This document shows, piece by piece, positions 9,871 through 19,115 of a DNA stretch of 44,501 nt; position 1 is the first letter of the stretch, and every line of letters begins with the position of its first letter. The notes below the pieces were generated by a model. That model searched no databases. It saw only the letters and a list, made by a program, of their open reading frames with translations, and was not told the origin of the DNA. The position numbers were made by a program, and so were the translations under genes. This stretch comes from Spirogloea muscicola (taxonomy: Eukaryota; Streptophyta; Zygnematophyceae; Spirogloeales; Spirogloeaceae): NCBI GenBank assembly GCA_009602725.1, contig WELB01000136.1, positions 292,467 to 336,967 of the forward strand, given 5' to 3'.

Positions 9871-9990
9871 TCAGTGCCCGCGAGTGAGCAACGTCAGGTC
9901 GGAGTAGCTTGTTGCCGGGAAGAGAGAAGGTGTAACGAATGCTGTGGATCGCCAAGCCCGGGCTGCCGGCGGCGCAAGGAAAAGCGGGAG
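9871..9990 (-). mobile_element. Non-LTR retroelement 3' coding fragment
   Basis: Minus-strand frame through SLFPATSYSDLTLLTRGH and TGA at 9871-9873. The segment PATSYSDL aligns with PAASLSDL of the other copies. Upstream the similarity fades within about 40 codons. Confidence 0.6.
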
Positions 9991-10027
9991 GCATTGGGAT
10001 GGGGCCGCAACGGTAAAACTGAGCAAC

Positions 10028-10413
10028 GGTTACTGCAGGGGCAAGGGTCCAGGGGTCCGAGGTTGGGTGAAGAACTCACCCCCTCTCCCATCTCGGGTGC
10101 CCCCTTTATGCTGGGTATGCGGTCGCCTGCGCTGCTCGGGCCAAAGAGCTGAAGTACGCGGATCATCCGCGGGAAGACGAGTTCTTCCCGTTGGCCATCG
10201 ACACACATGGGGCGCTGGGCGCTCGGTGGCTCGAGCTGCTCACCCAGCTCGCCCGCCACACCATCGCCCGGCGCTTCCATGGGGAGCCGGTTGACTTCCC
10301 TGCAGCCGGGTCGCTGGCGCAAGTGTATCGNGGTTACTGCAGGGGCAAGGGTCCAGGGGTCCGAGGTTGGGTGAAGAACTCACCCCCTCTCCCATCTCGG
10401 GTGCCCCCTTTAT
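10028..10413. repeat. 82-bp direct repeats flanking a retroelement fragment
   Basis: Bases 10028-10109 and 10332-10413 are identical (82 of 82 by eye), both starting GGTTACTGCAGGGGCAAGGG. Between them lie only a non-LTR fragment (10110-10330) and one N (10331). They may be a long target-site duplication, with the 3' part of the insert lost at the N, or an assembly duplication at a contig join. Confidence 0.85.
10110..10330 (+). mobile_element. Non-LTR retroelement C-terminal fragment
   Basis: Open plus-strand frame: AGYAVACAARAKELKYADHP, then EDEFFPLAIDTHGALGARW, then LARHTIARRFHGEP, then PAAGSLAQVY, cut by the N at 10331. It is nearly the same as the copy at 13043-13600 and is the part downstream of the nuclease-like motif. 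It starts exactly where the 82-bp repeat ends. Confidence 0.75.
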
Positions 10414-10867
10414 AGCCCGACGGACTGCGAGCCCGGCCATACGGGCCCGGGTGGGATGTTCGGCACCCAGTCTCTCGTTGATGACCCGTCCACGACCTGT
10501 CGACGGCTAACAACGGCTACCACCGACAATCTACCCGTCACTCGCAGCTGACGGTCACTACCCCCAGGCTATCGTCAGCCGTCTATCATCCCCGTCAATA
10601 CTAACGGCTAACAATGCCGTCAAGGCAGTCTACAGCGCTGTCACCTCCCGTCGCCGTTCCAGCGCCAGCACCATGCTGTCTCGCGTGTCACGACTCCGGG
10701 TTGCGCCGCTCTCAGCTCTATATCAAAGCCACGCTGCCCAGCCTGGTGAAATTGTCCGTCTCCAGGCATCTGTCAAGCCTTTCCTGCGGCACTGACAGTC
10801 AATTTATTTATCAGCCAGATGAGGTATCTAATCTCCAGGCATCTGTCAATACATTACAGCTGCATTG

Positions 10868-10940
10868 ACATTCCAGCCATGTAAATTCGTTACAGAAGGC
10901 GCGCGGGGGGCATGAAGTGAAATGGAGGCCAATTCAAGCC
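10868..10940 (-). repeat. Subfamily B 3'-tail repeat
   Basis: Minus strand reads ATTGGCCTCCATTTCACTTCATGC then GCGCGCCTTCTG. The same block occurs in plus orientation near 14047, 15150, 14335, 19035 and 40590. Here it lies 3' of the coding end at 11024, which ties it to subfamily B. Confidence 0.6.
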
Positions 10941-11023
10941 GATACATTGTTCAGGCAGAGTCTAGGGCAAAGTAAACAGGGCTAGATAAAACGGAGACCT
11001 AGACTAAGGTGCCTAAGGTGACA

Positions 11024-11400
11024 TCAGTACCCACGGGTGAGCACAACCAAATCCGACAAGCTAAATTGGGGAGCTGGAGTGCCGCCACGAAAGCCGGAGG
11101 CCTGACTTAGAGCGCGCCCTGCACGTTGATCAAGAGCCAATGCTTGCGAGCGCTGCAAACTAAGTGAGAGCCGCATTCTATAATATGCAACTAAGGCCTG
11201 CGGAATGCTGGAGTGGCCCAAGCTGCCCTCCCGACTTCGACAACGCGCATCAACCAGCCGGGCCAGATGCTGGATCAGGGAGGTCCATTTTACGCCGTAG
11301 CCTCCGTAGATATCCATGGCACACGGATAAAGATGGTCCCCTCGGGATGGTCCTGAAAGTGCCGCTCCTTCTTGCGCTCCGCGCTGGACGTGGCCCAGCC
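11024..11400 (-). mobile_element. Non-LTR retroelement C-terminal fragment (subfamily B)
   Basis: Minus strand: ERHFQDHPEGTIF, frame change, MDIYGGYGVKWTSLIQHLAR, YRMRLSLSLQRSQALAL, RAGRALSQASG, APQFSLSDLVVLTRGY, TGA at 11024-11026. It corresponds block by block to the copy at 11752-12395 but is clearly diverged, with a distinct ending (LSDLVVLTRGY) and a different 3' tail. Confidence 0.72.
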
Positions 11401-11429
11401 AGACACGGTTGACGTGGGTGCGCCGGCCT

Positions 11430-11745
11430 TGTATGCGTATGGGAAGGAGGCACTCCGCCGAGACCCCGAGGCGGCGGCCAGAGCACGTCCTGCGCGCGTG
11501 TGGACTGCGTGGGCAAGGGAGCGTTGGAACGATACCGCGAGGCGCATGCAGAATACTTGGGCGAGCGAACCGGCGTCGTTGAAGCCAGGCAGCGCCCCTG
11601 GCAGACCCGGCCGCCGATCAATGGCCTGACGGGCAAGCCGCTGGAGGAGATCCAGCCAGCGGCTGCCGAAAGCCCCGAAGGTCGATCGCCAGGGCCGCGA
11701 ATTGAATTCGTCACCAACCGGGTGGTCGGCACTTTTTCGCTCTTT
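11430..11745 (-). mobile_element. Non-LTR retroelement C-terminal fragment
   Basis: Minus strand: KERKSADHPVGDEF, FGAFGSRWLDLLQRLARQAI, DAGSLAQVFCMRLAVSFQRS, HTRAGRALAAASGS. It lacks the terminal SDL motif because it runs directly into the next copy (11024-11400) in the same orientation, a head-to-tail junction. On its other side it meets the plus-strand copy at 11752 head to head. Confidence 0.72.
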
Positions 11746-11751
11746 ACCCCA

Positions 11752-12395
11752 GCGGCGCATATCCTCCGCTGCGCCACTGGAGGCGAACGTACAGCTGCTC
11801 ACGATCTCCTGCGTGATGCAATGTTCGGCATCTTTTAGGAGGCCGGCTACACGGTGGCGCTGGAGGACTCTTCCGTCATGCCCATCCTCCGGAGGGCCGA
11901 CGGACTCCATACGCGCCGTATCGACTTGGTGGCGTCAACGCCGGGCGGTGGCGCGCGCATCATCGCTGACGTGGTTACCACTGATGTGGTCGACCGCTCC
12001 AACCCGGGGCTCTCTGCTTTGCGGGCTAGCCACGCAACGGCGAAGGCCGCTCGCAGCAAGGCGGCCAAACACGCCGACCACCCGGTTGCAGATGTGTTCG
12101 TCCCCCTGGCTGTGGACGTGCACGGGGCTCTCGGGTCTCAGTGGCTCGACCTGCTGGCCAGGCGTGCACGGCGCGCTGTGTCCCGCAGCCGCGGTGAGCC
12201 GGCGGACTTCAACGCCGCTGGCTCGTGGGCTCAAGTCTACCGTATGAGATTTTCTGTATCCCTTCAACGGTCATGGCCCACGCTCTGCATCTGCGTGCTG
12301 GCCATGCTCTCGCTGCGGCCTCCGGCTTTTGTCAGGGGGATAGTTTTCCGGCAGCTAGTCTGTCGGATCTGAGGCTCCTCACTCGTAACTACTGA
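11752..12395 (+). mobile_element. Non-LTR retroelement restriction-endonuclease-like C-terminal domain (best long copy)
   Basis: Plus-strand reading begins AAHILRCATGGERTAAHDLLR, is interrupted by one TAG (11836-11838) and continues EAGYTVALEDSSVMPILRRAD, LHTRRIDLVA, ARIIADVVTTDVVDRS, AAKHADHPVADVFVPLAVD, HGALGSQWLDLL, FNAAGSWAQVYRMRFSVSLQ. After a frame change near 12272 comes FPAASLSDLRLLTRNY and TGA (12393-12395). H..C..GGERT..H plus D...ADVVTTD fits a knuckle followed by a PD-(D/E)XK-type nuclease. About 210 codons remain; reverse transcriptase sequence is absent. The nuclease role is inferred from motif layout only. Confidence 0.72.
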
Positions 12396-12475
12396 GTGAT
12401 CCATCCTCCCCCTGTTCTGACATAGCATCTTCCGACCCCTTTGTAGCTGCTACACGATTGTAGGCCCCTCCGAAC

Positions 12476-12540
12476 CTTTGTCAATTCTTTTCGGGCTGGC
12501 TTTTCGCAGCCCTTGCCCCCATTGGTAGTGTCACTTCTTC
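12476..12540 (+). repeat. Tail-hairpin repeat
   Basis: CAATTCTTTTCGGGCTGGC then TTTTCGCAGCCC, 80 bases after the coding stop at 12395 in the same orientation. This supports the view that the hairpin is the element's 3' untranslated region. Confidence 0.65.
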
Positions 12541-12821
12541 TTCTTTACCCCGGACCGCCAGGCCGACCGCGTGCCCTGCAAACGACGCCGACCTGGTGGG
12601 ATTGGCGGAGTCGAAGCAGGCGGAGGGAGAAGCTCCACCACCTGGTCAGAAGCCGCTGTCTCCACCCACGCTGGGTAGCGTGCCTGGGCAAGAGACATCC
12701 TTGTATCTTTTCTGGGCTAGCTCACCGCGTCATTCCGACCTCCATTCAACCACTAGAGGTCATTGACAGCCTACTTGCTGATGTCTTAGGCGATTAGTCT
12801 CTTGCTTCTTGCGCCATCAGA

Positions 12822-13042
12822 GAAGAAAATGCTCGCCCATTGAGGACACGGGCTGGAAAAGCCAGCCCAAAAAAGAATGAATGGACAAGGTCTGAAAGGG
12901 CCATCCGGCCCTTCAGACCTTGTCCATTTGGGCTGGCCTCTCACAGCCACTGCTCTCAACTTGGACGCGCCTTTCAAGCGCTTGTCCATTCTTTTTGGGC
13001 TGGCTTCTTCTCTATGGGCGAGCACTTCTTTCTGGTGGAGGC
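12822..13042. repeat. Head-to-head and tandem tail-hairpin repeats with long palindrome
   Basis: A minus copy (about 12822-12882) meets a plus copy (about 12926-12960), followed by a second plus copy (about 12980-13042). The junction is a palindrome: GGACAAGGTCTGAAAGGGCC (12883-12902) pairs with 12907-12925 with one bulged base. The second plus copy ends CTCTATGGGCGAGCACTTC and is followed at once by a coding fragment. Confidence 0.75.
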
Positions 13043-13640
13043 TGGCTTCTCGGTGGCAGCGGAGCACTCCGGCGTCATGCTGCTCCAGCCAAGGGCCGAC
13101 GGTCTCCACGCCCGCCGCGTAGACCTGGTGGCCACCCCATAGGCCGGCGGGCCACATCTTCTCCTGGACGTGGTGACCACCGACGCATACGACCGCTCAC
13201 ACCCAGCCCAATGTGCCACCAAGGCTGGGTATGCAGTCCCCTGCGCCGCTCGGGCTAAAGAGCTCAAGTACGCCGACCATCCGCGGGAAGACGAGTTCTT
13301 CCCGTTGGCAATTGACACCCATGGGGCGCTGGGGCCTCGGTGGCTCGAGCTGCTCAACCAGCTCGCCCGCCACGCCATCGCCCGTCGCTTCCATGGGGAG
13401 CCGGTAGACTTTCCTGCAGCCGGGTCGCTGGCGCAAGTGTACCGCATGCGCCTGGCCGTCTCGCTGCAGAGGTCTATGGCCCGCGCGCTGCACCTTCGTG
13501 CCGGGAGAGCCCTCGCTGCTGCCTCTGGCTCTGGCCAGGGGACCCACTTTCAGGAGGCTAGCATCTCTGATCTGCGGCTGCTTAGCAGGTTGTACAAAGG
13601 TTGGGCTAACAGAAGTCGAAGCCCGCCGCTGAGTATGTAG
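13043..13640 (+). mobile_element. Non-LTR retroelement C-terminal domain, one internal stop
   Basis: Reads EAGFSVAAEHSGVMLLQPRA, DGLHARRVDLVATP, one TAG at 13140-13142, then LLLDVVTTDAYDRSHP, KELKYADHPREDEFFPLAID, GALGPRWLELLNQLARHAIA, PAAGSLAQVYRMRLAVSLQR, LRAGRALAAASGSGQG, ASISDLRLLSRL. The usual stop after RGY is mutated and the frame runs on to 13640. Apart from the TAG the frame is intact for about 190 codons, so this is among the youngest copies. It starts immediately after a tail-hairpin repeat. Confidence 0.75.
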
Positions 13641-13689
13641 CTCTGATGAAGGGGGCGAGGGCTTCTTCCGTGAGAGAGTGACGGGCTTT

Positions 13690-13758
13690 TTCAGACGGGG
13701 CGAGGATTGTGAAAAGCCAGCACAGAAAAAGTGGACAAGGTCCAAAGGGCCGTAAAGC
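13690..13758 (-). repeat. Tail-hairpin repeat
   Basis: Minus orientation: GGGGCGAGGATTGTGAAAAG, then CCAGCACAGAAAAAG and GGACAAGGTCC. Confidence 0.55.
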
Positions 13759-13959
13759 GCTCACCACAGCTATGCAAGTTGCTAACCCCGAGTCAGAGAG
13801 AGGCCAGCTCGAAAAGCATCGACTTGGCTAAGAGGGTCACATGGCGAAAGCACAGCTGCAAGAGCCTCTCCTTCCCTACTGCTTGTCATCTCGACTTGCG
13901 GCTGTTGACATTAGGCCAGGCGTGCATTAGGCCAGGCTAATTGGCTCCTGTGGTGGTGG

Positions 13960-14012
13960 TCTGGCTCCTCAGCTTAGCTTGTCAGATAAATATGTGCTCA
14001 CTCGAGGATATT
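13960..14012 (+). mobile_element. Non-LTR retroelement coding tail (subfamily B)
   Basis: Plus strand: APQLSLSDKYVLTRGY and TAA (14010-14012), nearly the same ending as the minus-strand copy at 11024. The subfamily B tail repeat follows at 14047. Confidence 0.6.
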
Positions 14013-14046
14013 AATGCCCCCCTTAGCAAACTCGTTACCCCGTTAC

Positions 14047-14112
14047 CAGGACATTTGCAAGGCTAGAATTGGCCTCACTTTCAATTTCATGCGCAGCGCG
14101 CGCCTTCTCTCT
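14047..14112 (+). repeat. Subfamily B 3'-tail repeat
   Basis: GGACATTTGCAAGGCTAGAA, then TTGGCCTCACTTTCAATTTC and GCGCAGCGCGCGCC. A near copy lies at about 15150-15225. Confidence 0.7.
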
Positions 14113-14334
14113 CTTGACAAGGACTAATAAGTTGCGGGTTAGCCACTTGCTTCGCCAAGCGGTCCGCTTTGCAAACTGGTCTTCTGAATCGGGGGTCCCC
14201 CTCAACATTGTCCATGCTGAACTTCTTTGACGTACTTATCGCCGTCACTGATCTTACAGCAGGGAGAAACTCTTCCAGTAGAAGGCGATGGCTGTGATTG
14301 CCAGCCCATTTGTACTTCTCTGCTTTTCATACGA

Positions 14335-14410
14335 AAAGTGCATTGGCTCGGCTTGGCCTTTCCACTTCAAGCGCAGCACGCGCCTCTATTTTGCAATTGG
14401 CAGAAGAAAG
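14335..14410 (+). repeat. Subfamily B-like 3'-tail repeat
   Basis: GCATTGGCTCGGCTTGGCCT, then TTCCACTTCAAGCGCAGCAC and a GGCAGAAGAAAGCC end. A close relative is at 19035-19115. Confidence 0.55.
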
Positions 14411-14475
14411 CCTTTGAGAAAAAATATGACTTTCCAAAAGCTTTGATATAAGCTTCTGTAAGGGTATAAGCTTTA

Positions 14476-14775
14476 AGTAGGGGCGATGATTGCGAACGGC
14501 CAGCCCAATATAATATGGACGAGGTCCAAGGGGGGCCGGTAAGCGCTGATCCACACAGCTACGCAGATGGCTAACATGACAGGGTGCTCAAGAAGGAAGC
14601 AGTAGATCCTTCGAAGGCTCTTCAAGGACAGGGCGATGGCTGTGATTGGACAGCCCAGAAAAAGGAATGAATGAAGTTCGAAGGGGCTGGAGAAGCGGTA
14701 AAGGAAAAGCTTGTCCAAATTGACTGGTGGCTGTGAGAGGCCAGCCCAAAGGAAAGGACAAGGTCTGAAGGAGCC
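14476..14775 (-). repeat. Three successive tail-hairpin repeats
   Basis: Minus-oriented copies at about 14476-14536, 14626-14700 and 14709-14775. They share GGGC..TG.GATTG or GGCTGTGAGAGG, a CCAGCCCA(G)AA core and an AAGG(T)C block. They are diverged from each other and have no coding sequence between them. Confidence 0.55.
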
Positions 14776-14885
14776 GGATGGCGCAAAAAGCAAGGTACTA
14801 AGTGCTAAGACGGCAGCAAGGGGGCTCTCAGAAGTGGTAAAGCACACAGCGACTGAAGTTGTGGCCACTGGGTGCTCAACATCCC

Positions 14886-15132
14886 CTAGTTGAGCAACCG
14901 CAGGTCGGAAAAACTAGTCTCCGGGTCGCGGGCACCCTGTCTGTAGCCAGAAGAATGACGCTTCCAGGAGAGGGCAGTGTCTATAGCCAGAGGCTGCAGC
15001 CAAAGCGCGACCAGCACGCAGATGCAACGCGTTCCATTGCCAGCTGCAGCGATACTGACAGGCGCATGCAACACACCTGGCGAGTGAGCCTGGCGCGTTG
15101 AATTCTGGCCTGCTCTCCTGACGCCGGGACAC
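14886..15132 (-). mobile_element. Non-LTR retroelement C-terminal fragment
   Basis: Minus strand: EFNAPGSLAR, a decayed RMRLSVSLQRS region, WNALHLRAGRALAAASG, and a terminal FSDLRLLN with stop near 14892. It is frame-broken but follows the order of the other copies. Confidence 0.6.
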
Positions 15133-15149
15133 AGCGCTGCGTCTTGTGA

Positions 15150-15300
15150 AAGGACATTACAGGACATTTGTAAGGCTAGAATTGGCCTCCCTTTCAATTT
15201 CATGCGCACCGCGCGCCTTCCTTTGTCCAATGTGCTTGCCTTTGTACTTGGCCACACATGGCCTCCCCATCTCTTAATATACACGCATTTTCTTCTCTCT
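15150..15300 (+). repeat. Subfamily B tail followed by subfamily C-like tail
   Basis: 15150-15225 is a B tail (TTGGCCTCCCTTTCAATTTC, GCGCACCGCGCGCC). 15226-15300 (TTTGTACTTGGCCACACATG, CTCTTAATATACAC) matches blocks at 35835 and 37360. This repeat ends about 170 bases before the kinase start codon and so lies in its promoter or leader. Confidence 0.6.
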
Positions 15301-15473
15301 GTGAAAGGTCAGGCCGAGACTGTGGCAGAAGACCCTGCAGCCTTCGGGGACGAGTGCGAAACGTCTGGCCGCGGACGAATTGTCAGGTGGGCAAACCACC
15401 CCTCCCTTCCTCCGGACCAGCTCCGCGACGCCTCTCCAGCAGAAGCCAGCAGGCTGCGGCGGCGGCGGCGGCC

Positions 15474-17650
15474 ATGGGCGCGCTCTGCGGCGACGCCGGC
15501 GGCGGCGGCGGCGGCGGCTGNGGGCGACTGCTGGGGCAGGGCTCCTACTCCAAGGTGCTGCGGCGGCCCACGCGAACTGATTGGTAAAATTCAGAAGATA
15601 ATTGATGAGCAAACGAGAAGCATGAGCAACCCCTTCCCAGCCTGAAAACGGCGCGGCGGCCGCCTCGTGCCGATGCGCGGCGGGCCCTGGCTGTATTTCA
15701 GAGATCTTGATGCCTTAACGCCTTCAAGTCCTCCTGACTCATCTCCTAGCCATAATGCATAAATTGTTTCCAAGGAAGAATGCCCATGTTTTGGCACTCC
15801 CAACCCCGGCGGCGGCGGCGGCGGCGGCAGGTGGTGCGGGCGCGGCGGCGCGGCGAGGCGGCGGCGACCGAGGTGGCGCTCAAGGTGCTGGACAAGCGGC
15901 ACATCGTGCGGGAGCGCAAGGTGGAGTACGTGAAGCTGGAGCGCTTGATCCTGGACCAGCTCGCCCACCCCGGCGTCGTCCGCCTCCTCTTCACCTTCCA
16001 GGACGACGCCGCCCTCTGTGCGTCGTCGAGCTCCTGATGCTGCCCGCCTCTGCAGCGAGAGCGGGACGGCTGACGCAGGAGACCCAAATGCAGCTGCTGC
16101 AAGTCAGAAGCAGACGCTTGCTGCAGAGTGTGGCTGATCCGGTGCTGCACCCCCCCGTGATGCTCCAGATATGGGCCTCGAGTGCTGTGATGGCGGCGAC
16201 CTGTTCCAGCAGGTCAAGAAGGTGGGCTTGGCCACAGCCCGGGCTGTGTACTTGCATGTCATGTCTCTGTTGCTTGACGCAATCTCCAATGGTTATCAAT
16301 GTTAGTGACTCGAGTGCATGGGAGGAGCAGCTGAGACAGGCAAGCGGCTGATTGTGTGTGGTCCACTCAGAGAGGCGCTCTGTCGGTGGTGGACGCCCGA
16401 TTCTATGCTGCAGAGATTGTTGACGTCCTCGAGTACATCCACAGCCAGGGCGTCATTCACCGGGATCTCAAGGCACGGATTTTGCGCCTTGGCATGCGTT
16501 GCGCCTGCCTTGTGTTGGCTCAATCTCAAGCCCACTTGTATTGATTTGTGTTAACGAACAGTCATGTGAGCAGGCTCCTGATGCTGGGCCATGCGGTGGG
16601 GCACTCAGCCTGAGAATGTGCTCCTCACACGAGAGGGGCATGTGAAGCTGTGCGACTTCGGCAGTGCGAAGCTGTTGCGGCCCCTGCCCAATGGACTTTT
16701 GGCAACCCTCCCGAGTAAGACCAGACAGAACCCCTGCAGCTGGGGGCTCTTCTGCTGCCGTTGCCTCTTATTGACTTGCTTGCCGCAACTGCTGGTTTAC
16801 TGAACAGCCGGCGTGCTGCTGACTTTTGCACACCAAAAATGTGTCAGGTGACCGGAACAGCTCTTTCGTGGGGACTGCTGACTATGTCTCGCCGGAGGTG
16901 CTTAACAGTCAGCCGGTCACCACGGGGTCAGAGCTGCCTGGCCATTCCCTTCGTGTGTACTGCTTCAGTTGTTCTGGCAACTTCCTCAAGGAGATTCTGT
17001 GACCTTTAGCCACGCATAAGGAAGTGGATGTTTGATACAGTGACTACATTACTGCTTTGGCAGAGCGGATCTCTGGGCGCTCGGTTGTGTCGTGTACCAG
17101 ATGCTGGCGGGGCGGCCGCCGTTCCAGGCAGCCAGTGAGTACCTCTGCTTCCAGAGGGTGATGGCCCGCGACCTCTACTTCCCTGACTCCTTCGACAGCG
17201 ATGCGAGGGACCTCGTCGACCACCTTCTGGTCCGGCACGACCCATCCCCACACTGGCCATGAGTCCTGCAATGCAGCTGATATATTCTTCATGGGCCTTC
17301 TGCCTTCATTTCAAATTATTGCCACCACTTCCATGAGCTGCTCGCTTGCTGCTCGTGGTCGAACGCAGACAGAGGAGCCTTCAGGGCGACTGGGCGCGGG
17401 GGGCTATGCGGAGCTGAAGGCGCACCCCTTCTTCGCTGGTGTTGACTGGGCTGATCCACGGAAGCAGGCGGCTCCGGAGCTCGCCCAAAGCAGCACCAGC
17501 AGCAGTGATGATGCTGATGAGGACGAGGACGATGATGAGGACTGGGAGCTTGCGCAGCTTGGCCGCCAGCTTTCGCAGATCTCTGTCTTGCCGGCAACCG
17601 TGCCCGCCTGCGTCTGGGAGCTCCTGCAAGCGTCAAGAGAACCCCCATGA
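15474..17650 (+). CDS. PDK1-like AGC protein kinase (3-phosphoinositide-dependent kinase type)
   Basis: Serine/threonine kinase of the PDK1 family, which phosphorylates the activation loop of other AGC kinases. Eight exons with consistent phases: 15474-15554, 15831-16017, 16169-16221, 16371-16472, 16609-16714, 16848-16926, 17064-17229, 17369-17650; about 351 residues. Motifs: glycine loop [19 protein letters not shown] with the catalytic Lys, FTFQDD, CDGGDLF, HRDLK|PEN, CDFGSAK, activation loop [14 protein letters not shown] (the PDK1-type Ser autophosphorylation site), [11 protein letters not shown], and the closing [13 protein letters not shown] very acidic stretch ([12 protein letters not shown]) follows the kinase domain. 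No PH domain follows, unlike animal and most land-plant PDK1; moss PDK1 also lacks it. Intron 4 begins GC rather than GT (16473). An N sits in the Gly run of exon 1, so the N-terminal length is uncertain. Confidence 0.9.
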
Positions 17651-18150
17651 GCTACCGACTTGAGTAGGGGTTGCGACTCCTTTGCAGCTCTTGCACATCC
17701 AAATTATCAAACTTACGCTGTACATATCTTGCAATCATGTCAAGCATTTGTTGGCCTTCTGCGCGTTATGTAAAAACCTCTTTCATTCACCTCTGGATGA
17801 CCTTTGGATAACCTGTGGAAAACCTTTGCAATAACCACTCCTTTACCACCAAAAGAAACTAGTCTCGTCAGCCATGAGGTCAGCTCCTGTCACAGTATTA
17901 TCCATTGTCTCTGCGACAGAGTTCACTGGCTTACGGCTTAACTTTGACAAAGAGGTTTCTTGCATATTTCCTCAGTGAAGCTATTAGCATGTTTCTGAAA
18001 GGCTTTTGCACGACCAATGCTGCATCTACGAAAAAGGACATCAATATAGCCCCGCCATCTCCTCCGACCTTGCAGAGCACTAATACTGAGTATTCAGGTT
18101 GCCCAAGCCTGAGTCAGTGAGTCTCCTTTTCTTCATCAAAGGCCGGTGCC
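17651..18150. other. Kinase 3' flank, no gene seen
   Basis: AT-richer sequence following the kinase stop codon, presumably its 3' untranslated region and spacer. No coding motif or clear repeat is seen until the retroelement fragment at 18155. Confidence 0.45.
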
Positions 18151-18154
18151 TGGC

Positions 18155-18280
18155 TAGCAATCCATCTGCTTGCTGGCCGTGCTCTAGCTGCAGCCTCTGA
18201 CTTTTGTCAAGGGAATTGCTTCCCAGCTGCTATTCTATCCGACTTGCCGCTACTAACTAGAGTTACCAAGTGGTTTTCCT
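18155..18280 (+). mobile_element. Non-LTR retroelement coding tail
   Basis: Plus strand: LAGRALAAASDFCQGNCFPA, then ILSDLPLLTRVTK. It matches the end of the 11752-12395 copy (RAGHALAAASGFCQGDSFPA). The stop after LTR.. is lost. Confidence 0.62.
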
Positions 18281-18329
18281 GCATAGTCTTCTCCTTAGTG
18301 ATTTCTTTCGGCGCTTTTCGGCCCCCTTT

Positions 18330-18392
18330 GACCTCGTCACTTCTTCCCAGGCTGGCTGTTCACAGCCCTCGCCCCCTTTGGAAGTGCCACAT
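18330..18392 (+). repeat. Tail-hairpin repeat
   Basis: CTTCTTCCCAGGCTGGCTG, then TTCACAGCCCTCGCCCCCTT, about 70 bases after the coding tail and in the same orientation. Confidence 0.55.
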
Positions 18393-18439
18393 TCGTTCCG
18401 TTCAACTCCCACGCTCCCCACTCCCCCTTGGAGAGTTGG

Positions 18440-18545
18440 GCCAGGACACCTGCCTGTGCTCTGCAGAAGTCGAATTTGACTTTGGGGAGTGCGTTAGTAA
18501 GCATGTCTGCCACCTGCACCGCTGTGATCCAACAACTGACAAGTA
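18440..18545 (-). mobile_element. Remnant of a second Ty1/copia RNase H end
   Basis: Minus strand encodes TAVQVADMLTNALPKVKFDFC followed by RAQAGVLAQ. This is the usual C-terminus of Ty1/copia RNase H (compare ADILTKGLAKPKFDRC of the full element here). Nothing else of that element is readable upstream, so it is a small relic from a different copia lineage. Confidence 0.55.
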
Positions 18546-19034
18546 CTGCTGCATGAGAAAAGATAGAGAGAAAGAGAGCAACCACTATCAGAAATATCAA
18601 AGTTGCTCTGTGAGTGAGTGGAAGTCGTTGAAGGACAAATGATTGATGAACACTGAGTCCACATATAAGTCGTCGAGGTGAAGTAGCCCCCGTAGCGGTG
18701 GAAGTAGCTTCTTCAAGAGGAAGACAGTAGCTTTGAAAGCTAAGCATAGAAAGAAGGAAGAAAGAAGAGAAGTAAGAGGAATGGAATGTTTCCACAGAGA
18801 CCAATAGGTGCAGTAGCCCTCTATAACATCAGTGACGGCAACAAGCATCCTGTAGGGAACCGGACTGCCCACCCCTTCCGCTTGCCGCTTCAGGCTTGCC
18901 CTGCTTCCTTGCTTCGCAGCCCTCGCCCCGTTGACCGTGCTACTTTGTCTTCTTCCGTAGCCCCTCTTAAGCCAACGCCTTTTGCTTTCGCTTGTGCATT
19001 CTTCCTTTGCTTGACTTCCTCTGCTTTTAATACG

Positions 19035-19115
19035 AATAATGCATCGGCTCAGCTTAATCTTTCCACTTCAAGCGCAGCGCGCACCTCTCTTCTGCATTGG
19101 CCAGATGAAAGCCTG
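19035..19115 (+). repeat. Subfamily B-like 3'-tail repeat
   Basis: GCATCGGCTCAGCTTAATCT, then TTCCACTTCAAGCGCAGCGC and CAGATGAAAGCC; close to the copy at 14335. Confidence 0.55.
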
